A stretch of 64,000 nucleotides of DNA from Mytilus galloprovincialis (GCF_965363235.1 NC_134841.1:32951440-33015439), one strand, 5' to 3'; counted from the stretch's first letter, positions 1 to 11,985 are shown. Notes: a model not told the origin generated them from the sequence alone. Translations and numbers: made by a program.

Positions 1-222
1 GAATCAGAGCTTTGCATGAGGGAGATGCATTCCTTAATTTATAATAATTTCTAAAATTTTGTAACAGCAAATTTTAATAACACAATAAATCTGTATTTTC
101 ATGCCAGTACCGAAATACTGGCTACTGGGCTGGTGATACCCTCGGGGCCTAATAGTCCACCAGCAGAGGGTTCGACCCAGTGGTAGTAATACAATTAACG
201 GTACCAATTTTCCTGCACCAGA
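1..222 (-). repeat. Dispersed repeat family E, partial copy
   Basis: Reverse-strand copy of a family seen again at 30430-30715 and twice at 60340-60835. Shared blocks are a CTGGTGGACTATTAG-like stretch, a GTACTGGCATGAAAATAC stretch and an AAGGAATG..CTCCCTCATGCAAAGCTC stretch. It runs off the left edge of the window. No protein coding is supported. Confidence 0.8.
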
Positions 223-488
223 TGTAAGATAATTACTTTTCAACTGTTTGTGTCTACCCTAGTATCTTGGTATGCTTCTTCGAAAGTTGGTTTGACTCTA
301 ATAACGCCAACCATTGAAAATAGATTGGATAGAGTGTCGCCAGATAGTTAAAAAGATATTCATTCGTCTATTGTAATATATGGTTTCGGGAGCGGAAATT
401 TGCATGATAAAAACCTCGCTTTTTTAAAAAAAATCATCTGAAAAGTTAGATCAAAGGCTGTATAAAAATTCCTGATTTTTAGTCAAAG

Positions 489-815
489 GGGGACACATAT
501 TCGCCATTTTAACATCTATTTACAACCAAATAAGCAGCTTTAAACAATATTTATCAAATCAATTTCATTATAGATGGATAAATTTCTTTGAAATCATGTT
601 TTTCATTCAGGAAATTGTCCGAAAGTCCTAGTCCGTTTATCGGTCCTTTGCGGTAAGTGCCGAAATTTTGTCTTAATTTTAAAAATAACTATATTTGTTA
701 TAAAAATATAATAAACCGGCATATTCCTTCCATTTCAGCCATCCTTTGAAGTTTTTTCACCTCAAAAGCATAAAACGGCGAAATTGTGTCCCCGGCGAAT
801 ATGAGCACCCCACTC
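489..815. mobile_element. Possible MITE with GGGGACACATATTCGCC-like ends
   Basis: The left end GGGGACACATATTCGCC has an inverted partner at the right end, GGCGAATATGAGCACCCC, imperfect in the outer bases. There is no ORF and no clear target duplication. It could be a small non-autonomous DNA transposon or a chance inverted pair. Confidence 0.35.
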
Positions 816-945
816 TATAAGTCACTCTACGGCCTTCGTATGAGCAAAGCCAATACCACATTGTCAGCTAGTATAGGCCCCAAAATGATTCAAAGGAGAA
901 AACTAATGGCCTAATTTATGTTTGCAATCATACCACATCTTTTTT
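816..945 (-). repeat. Fragment of the PLE-tail dispersed repeat
   Basis: Diverged reverse-strand match to the family whose full form is at 54180-54556. The shared blocks are the CACTCTACGGCCTTC, GAGCAAAGCC and AAAACTAATGGCCTA segments in that order. Confidence 0.6.
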
Positions 946-1900
946 CGTTATATATAATAGATTTTTTTTTTTGAAAGTTGAAAAACTCAACTGAATTTCA
1001 ACCATGCACAATCAGGCCTAAGAAACGTAGAGCGCACGTCTCGACATGTCACGGAATAGAAGTTCCTTCATAATATAAGTTCCAAATGTAAACAATATTC
1101 TGGATTATTATTTCCAACAGGAACATATATTATGACATTGTTTATAACAAAGTTTCAAGTGGAACTTTTGTTAGGTGGAACAAATATACGTTGACAGACA
1201 AGCTAATTACTAATTATTCAAACTAGATCTGCTTTAGGAGCAAATCCACCAGAAAACCATGCAATATTTAAAAAATCGTCCAAACTTGACAAATTCTGAT
1301 ACATCAACTTAATCCTTGACATAAAATAAAAGAATTTTATCACTTAATTCACCCCCCCCCCCCCCCCTTAAATTTAATCCATTTTTAGTAACAGCCTCAT
1401 TACATAATGCTGTAAATTCATAATGAAACCATGGGAAAATTAAACCTTTTTAGTCCTTTAAAGTATGGCCAAAAAGCCAAGAAGCATGGAACCCATCCAC
1501 TTTACAATGTTTTAATCCAAACAAATCTTTTTGTTAACGTATGCTGTATGTTTTCGATACCAGTTACGAATGGAAATTGACCTATTTTATTAACTTTAGT
1601 GTCATGCAAATTATAGCGAAAAAAAATCCTATCTTGTTATTGTTTTCGCTATTCGTCCTTGTGACATAAAATATGACTAGTGTTAAGCCATTCAAACAAG
1701 AAAGCCAACAGTAATCCATAAAAATACAAGAAATAAAAACTCTTATGAAACAAATCAACAAACGACAACCACTGAACACCAATGTTTACATATATAGTAT
1801 CATCACGTTGTTGTTACCATGCGTAACGTTTGTAACATACTACCTAGGTTACGCCAGTCTCACTATAGCTGAAACTCTTTGGTTTGCAGTTTGTTTGATT
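946..1900. other. Non-coding stretch upstream of the KSPK-repeat gene
   Basis: I see no gene here. It contains a poly-C run near 1350-1368 and AT-rich sequence. A TATA-like stretch near 1790-1798 is the only promoter-like feature and is weak. Confidence 0.5.
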
Positions 1901-1952
1901 ACCAATCACTCACCAGCATAAAGTGTACTCAACAGAAAGAAACTGTTTCAAA
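1900..1952 (+). other. Candidate 5'UTR exon of the KSPK-repeat gene
   Basis: A GTGAGT donor starts at 1953. The coding exon that follows is preceded by a good acceptor (TATTTTCAG ending at 2227) directly before the ATG, so an upstream non-coding exon is expected. The left boundary is not determined. Confidence 0.4.
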
Positions 1953-2227
1953 GTGAGTACAATATTATATGTATGTGATAAAGTCGTTTGTTCGTTTTAT
2001 TTAGCTAATAAGTAAAATAGTTAAGATACTGAACTCAAAGAAAATTCAACAAGAAAATTTCTTTTACAAAAGGCAAAATCAAAAACTTTTAAAATTTTCA
2101 AATACACTACATTTTTCGACATTTTATATTCTCAATCACCATTTATTTTAATTTTTCGGTGCCATTTTCTTTCTGAAACAGATACATGTATGTACTAACA
2201 AAGATCATACCTTTTGTATATTTTCAG

Positions 2228-2814
2228 ATGATTGTATTTGCAATGCAGCTCTTTGTCGGTGCTATTGAGATGTATAACTGGTTCAACAAAGGTAAGATTT
2301 ATAGCGGGTTATTGTAAAGAAATGTGCACTCGCAATACAAGATAAACTCCACACCTTAGGATTTCAATGTTTAAAACAGACTTTTCTATTATTTGTTTAA
2401 CATTATTTTGCAGAACCTGTCGTTGATGCGAACAACAACAAAGAAGAGATGAAAGCAAAACCTATGAGTATTTCTAGTCCAGAAATTCCACACAGTAGCA
2501 GATCAGAACCTGCAATGCAATCAAATAACACTGAAGGATCTCCAAAGACCGATGATAAATCTCCAAAGGCCGATAGTAAATCTCCAAAGACCGATGGTAA
2601 ATCTCCAAAGACCTATGATAAACCTACAATGTCCGATGATAAATCACCAAAGAACGATGACAAATCTCCCAAGACCGATGATAAATCACCAAAGACCGAT
2701 GATAAATCTCCAAAGACCGATGATAAATCACCAAAGACCGAATCTCCCAAGACCACTAATACAACAAACCGCAACAATGGCTTTGGTGGAATGAAGAAAG
2801 GATTTCTACTTTAA
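2228..2814 (+). CDS. Small protein with KSPKTDD heptad repeats (not recognised)
   Basis: Two coding exons, 2228-2291 and 2414-2814, joined across a GTAAGA..TTTTGCAG intron in matching phase, give 154 aa. The start ATG lies immediately after a TTTTCAG acceptor, implying a 5'UTR intron. Residues 1-20 are largely hydrophobic (MIVFAMQLFVGAIEMY) and could be a signal anchor or poor signal peptide. Residues 64-135 hold about ten heptads of the type K-S-P-K-T-D-D. The C-terminus is Asn- and Gly-rich and ends GMKKGFLL. SPK motifs occur in DNA-binding linker-histone or protamine-like proteins and in neurofilament KSP repeats, but the hydrophobic start argues against a simple nuclear role. No family recognised. 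A GTAGGA donor after the stop and a TATATAG acceptor at 3413 suggest a possible 3'UTR intron; AATAAA lies at 3613. Confidence 0.65.
2539..2745 (+). repeat. 21-bp coding minisatellite
   Basis: Tandem copies of a 21-bp unit (GATAAATCTCCAAAGACC plus GAT) encode the heptads of the gene above. Because 21 is a multiple of three, unit gain or loss keeps the frame. One unit is diverged (PTMSDDK). Confidence 0.85.
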
Positions 2815-3720
2815 ATTTTGGGTAGGAGAAGGATCTGTGTTGGATATTTATATATTTACTGGATTGTTGAGCTTTCTGGATACAGCTGGTATGATTCACA
2901 TAATCCATCCGTCGAGGACATTTAGTGTAGACTAAATCACATTCTGTCATTAATATTATAACATACACTTTGAGAAGTAAAATCTATATAAAATCGTAAT
3001 ACATTCTGTTTACAAGAGCGTTAAATCATCAACATGAATATCTTATGAATTCATATTACACCAGGTTCTATGATATAGTATCAAGACAAATGAAAAATAT
3101 GCCCATACCACATTTATTGATAATCCTAATTTTACAAATTGAACGAGGATTTTCTCAGTATAATCTCGAAATATCTCGCAAGCTAACATTAAGTTTAGAT
3201 AATTTTGAGTTTTCATTGAAATTTTAGATTAAAAGCACACTCTCTTTTTAGAGTGAATAAATCGCAATTATTTAGGATAATCCTGGTTTAAGTCGAGAAA
3301 ATCCCAAAACTAGATACACGACAACAAAGGAAAATTGTTAACGACCTTGGCTGACTATACAACCCTTGCATGGTCAGCTAAATACACGACCTTTTTTCTT
3401 CTGTTTATATAGGTTCCAATGCATTTGAAGAAACTGCAGACCTATAGGAAGAAACAAGAACCTCAATACCAGCTACAGTAAAGTTTAACGGTTACAATAG
3501 ATTGGTGCTACCAAATATATTTCATCCAGATAATAGAACAGAGATGAACAAATCATCAATTTAGTGCCACAACAGAATAGAAGATAAAGTTCTTGTTATG
3601 TACATATTTGGAAATAAATTAGATAAAAACTATTATACGAATTATTCTATTATTTCTATCTCATTAATACGCTATATTTCCCCTTCTTCCTTGTAAATTA
3701 ATCTTGCATATGTATAAAAC
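2815..3720 (+). other. 3' region of the KSPK-repeat gene
   Basis: AT-rich, with no further coding stretch I can support. It includes a plausible acceptor at 3413 and a polyadenylation signal AATAAA at 3613-3618. Confidence 0.4.
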
Positions 3721-3813
3721 AATGTTACAACTGTAAGGGGAAGGGTTGGGATCCCACCAGCGTGTTTAACCCTGCCACATTCTGTATGTATGTGCCTGTC
3801 ATAAGTCAGGTGC
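3721..3813 (+). repeat. PLE-tail repeat, left part, split by a hAT-type insertion
   Basis: Matches the 54180-54290 part of the family (GGGTTGGG..CCCACCAGCG..TTTAACCC..CCACATT). The match resumes at 5248 on the other side of the inserted element, after a small gap in the family sequence. Confidence 0.7.
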
Positions 3814-5247
3814 CAGGGGCGTAGCTAGGTATTCATTCAACTGTAGGCACAATCGGCAGGGGGTCTGGGGGGCGCTCAAGGCCCCCAGCAGGTCCAGGGC
3901 AGAGCCCTGGTATGGGGTTGAGGAAAACTGATTTCAGCGTTTTGGCTGCAAAAATTTTATGCACAAAATATATTAAATTTTCAGGTTATTTAATCATGAT
4001 AATTATAATATACATGATGAAAAGTTCGAAGAATTATGAATAATTTACCATAACATCTAAATGGTGAATTAAATAACGCAGTACAATTGGAAAATCAAAT
4101 ATTGAAAAAAATAATTTACAATATGTACTGCCCAGCATAGATCCGCCTTTCCCTCTAATTAAGCAGTACACCCTGTTTGGTATTTTCAAATCTATTCCGT
4201 TAATATATGATCGATATATACGTTTAACTTAATTGATAGTACATATTGACTATCCTTCATTAAAAAAAATAGGCACGTGCACGTAAACACTGATATTACT
4301 ATATAATAACACTATCCTTTTGGCTAGAAAGACACCAACCATCAATCTTTTGATTCTTAAACCTTCACCCTAGCCACACAAACAAATACACACATAGTCG
4401 ATGCCTAATGCAAAAGTTCTGTTCTGTTCATACTAACGTAACAAAATTCAAGAAATTCGTATTTCTTTATATCCCGCTCTACTGTAAAATCCCACCTGCT
4501 TAGAAATTTGAATATTTGTGGTCATTACACGTAGATCTGAGAGTACTCAAAACTACTGGAAGCTAATTGATAGATTTATTTTTAAACATCCAGTGTAAAA
4601 TATTTATGCAAGTTCAGAACAAAAAAAAAACAAATTGATTATTTACAATAAACACAACAGGGAACTTAGTCCTGTAATAGGTGTTGTACAGGACGAAGGT
4701 CTGGAAATTTGAAAATGCCATGCATTGGAAAATGAGGGATTATTGGATAGGAGCAGAAACAGACCAACTACGAACTCCTCAAAGAGTGGCATTCTCTCTA
4801 CAACTAGGCATAAGATTAAATGTCCCCATTCTGACCAGACGTGACTACGTATTTATACATCCAGCACAGCCAAACGGACGACCAACATTGACAAGTCGGG
4901 TGAAGACAAAGTGGAAAGCTAGTTGAAAACTAACAAATAATTAAAAATTCGTGTGAGGTTCATTCAAGTTTTTGTTGATAGAAGTGAAATGATCTGAACC
5001 AAAGTTCTAGTTTATAGTTTCTATGTAAGGTACAAACATAAAAACATGCAATTCTATCCAATATTTCATTCACTAAGGACGAGAGACTAGTGTACACATG
5101 ACATTTGATAATTAAAGTTGTGACAACTTCACTGGAGTTCATCTACATATACCGTTGTTTATTATTTTTTTTAATGAAAAAAAAATATTTGTGAAAAAAT
5201 TATGTGTAGGCACGTGCCTAAAGTGCCTAACGGCAGCTACGCCCCTG
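3814..5247. mobile_element. hAT-type DNA transposon, non-autonomous (5-bp TSD GGTGC)
   Basis: The ends are CAGGGGCGTAGCT and its exact complement AGCTACGCCCCTG. The element is flanked on both sides by GGTGC (3809-3813 and 5248-5252). It is 1434 bp long. Near the left end is a GC-rich block (GGGGGGCGCTCAAGGCCCCC) like that in the element at 11986-13198. An 81-codon ORF inside (4681-4926) shows nothing I can assign to a transposase. CAGGGGCGTAGC-type ends with 5-bp duplications fit the hAT5-like lineage of hAT elements; that placement is inference. Confidence 0.8.
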
Positions 5248-5779
5248 GGTGCTGTATTACATATTTGTTCTCCGTTTGTTTTTTTGTACATTAATAAGCT
5301 TTTTGCTTTCTCGTTTGAATTGTTTTACATTTAGTGTGATTTCATTTCTTTTATAGCTGACTATTCGGTTTAGGCTTTGTTCATTGTTGAAGGCCGTACG
5401 GTGACCTATATCTGTTGATTTTTTTTATGATTGCCAATATCAACAATCAAAACTCGATGATATATATAAGTTCGTACAGTACACGTAAGTTGCACGTTAC
5501 AAGTGACAGACATGCTGTGTTACATATTTGTTTTCCGGGGTTTTTTTTTGTACATTAATAAGCCTTTTGCTTTCTCGTTTGAATTGTTTTACATTTTGTG
5601 TGATTTCGGGTCTTTTATAGCTGTCTATTCGGTATAGGCTTTGTTCATTGTTGAAGACCGTACGGTGACCTATATCTGTTGATTTTTTTTTATGATTGCC
5701 AATATCAACAATCAAAACTCGATGATATATATAAGTTCGTACAGTACACGTAAGTTGCACGTTGCAAGTGACAGACATG
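5248..5779 (+). repeat. PLE-tail repeat, tandemly duplicated
   Basis: Two units of about 262-267 bp (from about 5251 to 5512 and from 5513 to 5779) share the block from TTACATATTTGTT through TTGAAG.CCGTACGGTGACC to GTAAGTTGCACGTT.CAAGTGACAGACATG. The first part of each unit is the PLE-tail family; the last 90 bp are unit-specific. Confidence 0.8.
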
Positions 5780-6096
5780 ACATGCAGTTCGAACCAAAGG
5801 GAAATAAAAGTCAGGAATGAAAGTATAAATAAACATTTAAGTAAACAACTTTTAAAAAACTACGATTCGTTTTTTCTCTCAAAAAGTAACCTTGTTATTC
5901 AATAAAAGGGTATCAGTTCATATAATCAATTTCCAATGAAAGGCTCTTCATTCAGTTACTTGGATACATACTTACACAAACCACCCGAGGATTGGTCATT
6001 TATTATTACACAGGAAAACAATATTTGTTCCCATTCTGCTTGTTTTAAAAAAGGAATGGCCATTAAACAAGACTATAGTTATGAATGTTTGTTGTT

Positions 6097-9019
6097 TTAT
6101 TTTACAGCACACAACGGACATTTATTATTAGTTTCGACGATTTTGTCCGAGAGATCTGTTGCGTCGCCTTCGGAAGGTTTCGTGATAAGTTCTTGGTTTG
6201 AAGAAGTTCCAAGTGAATCTGTGGACGAAATTTGGTCTCCGATCGAATCTGTTATCTGGTTTCTTCTTCCTAAAAGGAAATGTTACATGATTTAAAACAA
6301 CTAACTTTCTTTGAAAAATTATTTTAAATATCGCCGATAAAAGAAACTTGTTCGGTCACCTTACGGCCAACCATTAATATCCACAATACTTTATTCACAA
6401 AAACACCAACATAATCAAAAGAACAGAGAATGACATGCAAAACAGTTATAATGCATAAAAGGTAGAGGTGACGTATTCATATGTTTTTACCTCTCCAATA
6501 AACTTTAAGAACATGAAATGGTCATCATATATCAACGGATCCAGGAGGGGGCGCCCCCTTTTTCGTTGGTTGATTATATAAGGAATCACTGAAGCATGAC
6601 TGGAGATGTCCCCCCTTAGATCAGTCAGCCTCCTCCCTCCCATTATGAAAGAAGTTCTGGGTCCGCCACTAATAAATCAAACAACGTATCATTCTATATA
6701 TAAAGTATTTATAATAATTTATATATGATGGAAATTTTAAGAACAAATCTTACTTCTCCTGTTGTATTTGTACTTCTTTGAACTAGGAATCTATATCAAA
6801 TAAAAAAAACAAGATGATTTATTTCACTTGATTTTATTCAAATATATAATATGGTAACGCTGGACTGTTTGAATATAAAAAATCCTTTTTAGTGTCGTAT
6901 AACTCTATAATTCTTTAATTCCTCTTTAATAGTGTCATTGTGTGTCGTATAATTCTTCAGTCTTATATTCAATATAAAAAAGAAGATGTGGTATGAATTC
7001 CAATGAGACTACATTATTTTACATATTTTTTGGAAAATGATTTTCGTACGTTTAACATTTATTTTTACCCTTTTTCGTTCCAGGGACTATGAAAAAAAAC
7101 GGATTTTTTTTTTTAGACTTTCAATTTTTTTTTAGATTTCAATTTTTTTTAGATTTCAATTTTTTTTTTAGATTTCAAATATGACTTTTTAAAGTACATA
7201 ATGTATAAATTGAAGTTATAGAGCAAATGTATGAAATGTTGTTTTAATATTTGTCCACAAATAGTTTGTGTCTGCTTACCCAGATAAACCAGGGAGAGGT
7301 ATTCATTTTAGATCTGGAAGGTGGATATGTACTTCTCCAGTCCGTCATAGATATGTTGTCACCATTAAGATCTAGAACATTTGACATACTGTGAGATTGT
7401 CGTCTTTGTTGCATAGAACGTAGGTGACTATCACACAGGTTACTTTCTGGAAAAAAAGAATCAATAGATATAAGAAGATGTGGCATGAGTGCCAATGAGA
7501 CAACTCTTCATCCAAGTCACAATTTGTAAAAGAATAATAATTATAGGTCAGAGTACGGTCTTCAACACTGAGCCCTGGCTCACACGGAACAGCAAGCAAC
7601 AAAGTGCTAAAAAATTGACTAGTGTAAAACCATGTATACTTTAAATATAAAGACAATTGTAGTACTTGTTCTACATACACTCATATTCAGTCATATGTGT
7701 TTGTTTAAATGAAAAGACTATGTCAAGAAAAAACTAAGTATCTGTCTAGTGTGCATCCAAGAGTTCCAAATTGTAAAGTTGAAGTAATCCCTTCGAAAGT
7801 TTAAAGTCATAATGCGTTGATGGAATATCTGTGTTAAAGGTTCAAATCGTCGTATCAGCACTCCCGTTCTATTTTCGTCGATTGTGAAATCGCTTAATAA
7901 GATTCATCACCCAATTTGTTCTTACCAAGCGTAACACGACTGGTGCCACTTTATTTTTTTCGAAGCATCTGAGATCACACCCATTTTGTGTTGATCATTC
8001 TCCAGTTTTCTATGTCTATTGTTTCATTAACTGCTCAAATAGTATTAATTCTGCATGATTTTTTATGTCAAGTTTTAAAGATAGAAAACAATTACATTTT
8101 TGAAAAAATATGCGATATATTATTTCAACTGAATGAAATACAACGTTTCACATTTTAATTTTAGCTTTCATGAGTATTTTTCCTAATTAAATAAAACAAT
8201 AAATGATACCTTTCCAAGGCGTCGTGTCGCTATCTTCGTCTGTTTCAACTACATCTGAAGATATTTCAAATATATCATTCTGTGTACTTGTTCTCTCTGT
8301 CTGGAAAAAGATATTAATAATACAATAATAAAATCAATCAGAGAATATCTCCACCAATAGAATTCACAGTGAACGGGGATATGTGGGATGTATAAGCAAA
8401 TTGGAACACAAATATCGAGAAGATATATATGAAAAAAAAATCCTGTAAAAATTATTATCGCTATTTTGTGCATTTTTCCTTTGATCTTTTTTTGTGATAA
8501 TTTTCATATGCTACTCGCTTGGATGGAAAATTATCGCTAGAAACTAAGCATGCACGTGGCGTTGCTAACGAAATTGACAACGTCGTCATAGTTAAAATAG
8601 CGATACAAAGATTATCATTGTTCATCTCAACTCGATTGCCTTTCTCGCTTTCGCCGTCCCGGTTCAAGCGAGAAAATCAATCTCGTTGAGATGATCACCG
8701 ATAATCTTTAAATATTTACGATGTAAAAAAAATGTCGAGACTGACTTTCTTATGACACTGGGGAATCTTTATGCCATTCACTTTTCGGTAGCTGCTATGT
8801 GGTAGTTTAACAAAATACATTGTCCGCTTTCAAGATGATTTCGTTCTTGTGTTCATGATTGACATGGTATTATGATAAATGTTTTATTATACTCACCGAT
8901 GTACTATGTAAGTCTAAATTATCGAAATATTGGTACGTGAGACTCTCATCACTTTTGGTGACATTAATTCCGCAGCAACCATAGGCTCCGAAGAACAGTG
9001 ACTTCGCCTTTAGTGGCAT
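6097..9019 (-). CDS. Hypothetical five-exon protein, 196 aa, C-terminal CPLCAVK
   Basis: Coding exons on the reverse strand are 9019-8897, 8300-8210, 7446-7280, 6790-6754 and 6269-6097. All introns are GT..AG and phases match (591 nt, 196 aa plus stop). The start ATG is the first in its exon, whose acceptor sits at 9025 behind a poly-T tract. The N-terminus MPLKAKSLFFGAYGCCGIN has an adjacent cysteine pair. Residues 42-71 are acidic and Ser/Thr-rich, residues 133-142 are basic (KYKYNRRRRR), and the tail is Ser/Thr/Asp-rich, ending NNKCPLCAVK. The Cys near each end could be lipidated or bind metal, but the final four (CAVK) are not a canonical prenylation box. No signal peptide or membrane segment is evident and I do not recognise the family. 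The 37-nt exon is the least certain, but its longer acceptor is the one that keeps the downstream frame open. Confidence 0.65.
6535..6675. mobile_element. Diverged small hAT-type MITE fragment
   Basis: Ends resemble ..CGGATCCAGGAGGGGG at the left and ..TTCTGGGTCCGCCACTA at the right, the same family as 52032-52200. It lies in the last intron of the 196-aa gene. The left terminal bases are eroded. Confidence 0.5.
7465..7635 (-). repeat. PLE-tail-related repeat, diverged subfamily
   Basis: Begins AGAAGATGTGGCATGAGTGC and continues through AATGAGACAACTC, AGAGTACGGTCTTCAACA and TGAGCC.TGGCTCACA. It is the inverse of the copy at 15190-15385. It sits in intron 2 of the 196-aa gene. Confidence 0.75.
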
Positions 9020-9607
9020 TTATGCTGCAAAAAAAAAAAAAAAAAAAAAAATAGGCAATTTATAAATAAAATTGATAGACATGGATGAGTAAGTTTTAAC
9101 TTTTATTTATCAAAATGCATCAAACAAAACAAATGTCATATGCTTTGTTTTATCTTGTATACAATCAAGTGTAAGTAACAGATTCTGGGAAGATAACTCG
9201 TAATAGATACTTTTTTATTTTTGAAGATCGTATTTTACATCTTTGTGTCGTTCGGTTGCTGTCTCCTTTTGTTTATTTACCAAATCTGTACGAAATCTTT
9301 TCCTCCAAACATATGTAGAAATGTAGAGCAGGATTTTCAAAACTTTCACAGGTGAGTTCAGTGATAGAATTGGTTAGTTGGTTGCGTTATAAGCAATAGT
9401 CTCATAAAAAAATAATGACTTATAAACGTGGCAAAAAAGCATGCGTAACAACAAGGTAAATTATATAGGAATGGCAGTCAGCTAAAAAAAACCAAATATT
9501 CTCCCAATTACACTTCATTACGTCCCCTTAAAATGACATTTATTTTCCATAGATTGCATCATTGCAACATCATCTTTTCGTATAATCTAGTACAGGATTA
9601 AACATAC

Positions 9608-9720
9608 CTGTATTCTTGCGTTTTTACGTTTCCCGCTTTTTGAATGAATTTCCTTGCATCTTGTCAGTTTTATGTAACGCTTTCTACGTCACATCTGAGA
9701 ATGGCGGGACTTTTAACCAG
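9608..9720 (-). other. Candidate 5'UTR exon of the 196-aa gene
   Basis: A consensus donor ACAG/GTATGT on the reverse strand ends an exon at 9608. An ATG in this exon opens a short upstream reading frame that stops before the donor. The right-hand boundary is not determined. It would splice to the acceptor at 9025. Confidence 0.4.
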
Positions 9721-9902
9721 ACAAATACGAAGGCTTTCAGATATGGCACATCCACATAGTGTTAATAATAACAGTTTTTCAAGCTATATGTGGGGTCTGT
9801 GTTGAACAATTTTTATAATAAGTCTTTTCTGAACTGTTGTCTTGTCTGTCAGTTTTTCTTTTAGTCAGTATGATGTCGGTATTTATTTAACTCAATAAAT
9901 GA

Positions 9903-10048
9903 AGTCTCTTGAGCATCACTAAAAGGAAGAGATATTGTTCTGCCATCAGTGGAGATGTCTATGGAGCATGCCTACAAGGAAGAGATATTGTTCTGCAATC
10001 AGTGGAGAAGTCTCTGGAGCATGACTACAAGGAAGAGATATTGTTAAG
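9903..10048 (+). repeat. Detached start of the 53-bp minisatellite
   Basis: Contains the lead AGCATCACTAAAAGGAAG and about two and a half 53-bp units. The same lead and first units recur at 10390, so this is a duplicate of the array's left edge, separated from the main array by about 340 bp. Confidence 0.9.
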
Positions 10049-10102
10049 TTTCGATTGCTTCTTATACTAATCTTCTTATTTTTCACTAGCATTTACTGGA
10101 AT

Positions 10103-10221
10103 CGGTTTCACACAAAAAAAACTTACGACTATGATTGATATATTCTTAAGTCATGAACAATTTAGTTATTTTTAGTATACTTATGACCGATCTTACTCCT
10201 AAGTTTTTTTTAGTGAAACCG
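10103..10221. mobile_element. 119-bp MITE between the two parts of the 53-bp array
   Basis: Ends CGGTTTCAC.CAAAAAAAACTTA and TAAGTTTTTTTTAGTGAAACCG are near-perfect inverted repeats. There is no ORF. The target duplication is not clear. Confidence 0.65.
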
Positions 10222-10389
10222 CTTTCTGGTATACACAAATGGAAATTAATAAGTTAACATCTAGATCATACCAGCAGTACACCTAAATTGCCTGAAAGCA
10301 TTTGGATAAGTTATTTTTGAAAACATTTGGTCAGTACAAATATTATACTTAATTCACAAGCATTAGAGTGCAATCAAAGAGAAGAATGG

Positions 10390-11835
10390 ATGAAGTCTCT
10401 TTAGCATCACTAAAAGGAAGAGATATTGTTCTGCCATCAGTGGAGATGTCTATGGAGCATGCCTACAAGGAAGAGATATTGTTCTGCCATCAGTGGAGAA
10501 GTCTCTGGAGCATGACTACAAGGAAGAGATATTGTTCTGCCATCAGTATAGAAGTCTCTGGAGCATGACTACAAGGAAGAGATATTGTTCTGCCATCAGT
10601 GGAGATGTCTATGGAGCATGACTACAAGGAAGAGATATTGTTCTGCCATCAGTGGAGATGTCTCTGGAGCATGACTACAAGGAAGAGATATTGTTCTGCC
10701 ATCAGTGGAAAAGTCTCTGGAGCATGACTACAAGGAAGAGATATTGTTCTGCCATCAGTGGAGATGTCTATGGAGCATGACTACAAGGAAGAGATATTGT
10801 AATTCCATCAGTGGAGAAGTCTCTGGAGCATGCCTACAAGGAAGAGATATTGTTCTGCCATCAGTGGAGATGTCTATGGAGCATGACTACAAGGAAGAGA
10901 TATTGTTCTTCCATCAGTGGAGATGTCTATGGAGCATGACTACAAGGAAGAGATATTGTTCTGCCATCAGTGGAGAAGTCTCTGGAGCATGACTACAAGG
11001 AAGAGATATTGTTCTGCCATCAGTGGAGAAGTCTCTGGAGCATGACTACAAGGAAGAGATATTGTTCTGCCATCAGTGGAGATGTCTATGGAGCATGACT
11101 ACAAGGAAGAGATATTGTTCTGCCATCAGTGGAGAAGTCTCTGGAGCATGACTACAAGGAAGAGATATTGTAATTCCATCAGTGGAGAAGTCTCTGGAGC
11201 ATGACTACAAGGAAGAGATATTGTTCTGCCATCAGTGGAGAAGTCTATGGAGCATGACTACAAGGAAGAGATATTGTTCTGCCATCAGTGGAGAAGTCTC
11301 TGGAGCAGGACTACAAGGAAGAGATATTGTAATTTCATCAGTGGAGAAGTCTCTGGAGCATGACTACAAGGAAGAGATATTGTTCTGCCATCAGTGGAGA
11401 AATCTATGGAGCATGACTACAAGGAAGAGATATTGTTCTGCCATCAGTGGAGAAGTCTCTGGAGCAGGACTACAAGGAAGAGATATTGTTCTGCCATCAG
11501 TGGAGAAGTCTCTGGAGCATGACTACAAGGAAGAGATATTGTTCTGCCATCAGTGGAGAAGTCTCTGGAGCAGGACTACAAGGAAGAGATATTGTTCTGC
11601 CATCAGAGGAGAAGTCTCTGGAGCATGACTACAAGGAAGAGATATTGTTCTGCCATCAGTGGAGAAGTCTCTGGAGCATGACTACAAGGAAGAGATATTG
11701 TTCTGCCATCAGTGGAGATGTCTCTGGAGCATGACTACAAGGAAGAGATATTGTTCTGCCATCAGTGGAGAAGTCTCTAGAGCATGACTACAAGGAAGAG
11801 ATATTGTAATTCCATCAGTGGAGATGTCTACTGAT
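10390..11835 (+). repeat. 53-bp minisatellite, about 27 units
   Basis: Tandem units of 53 bp of the form GACTACAAGGAAGAGATATT..GTTCTGCCATCAGTGGAGAA..GTCTCTGGAGCAT. Variants fall at fixed positions (AAGTCTCTGG versus ATGTCTATGG; TTCTGCC versus AATTCC; CATGAC versus CAGGAC). Units are very alike, so the array is young or homogenised. All three forward frames are open over long runs because the unit has few stops and 53 is not a multiple of three. No start, splice or codon evidence supports a protein. Confidence 0.95.
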
Positions 11836-11985
11836 GTAGCTGAATAAATGCATCTATTTGTCGATAATAATAAGAACTTACTTACTAAACACAATTTTTT
11901 AACTACCGTTTTCCCTACTTATTTGCTTACTGAAATCTGTCATGAAGTACGCCCTCCAATTATACATTATCAGAACGTGTGGATT

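Noticed and set aside
5936-6295. 119-codon forward ORF
   Set aside because: It is the antisense of the last coding exon of the reverse-strand 196-aa gene, whose phase and splice sites fit better.
10368-11734. Four ORFs of 66-148 codons in the 53-bp array
   Set aside because: Shadows of a minisatellite; the three forward frames are all open and no start or splice context supports translation.
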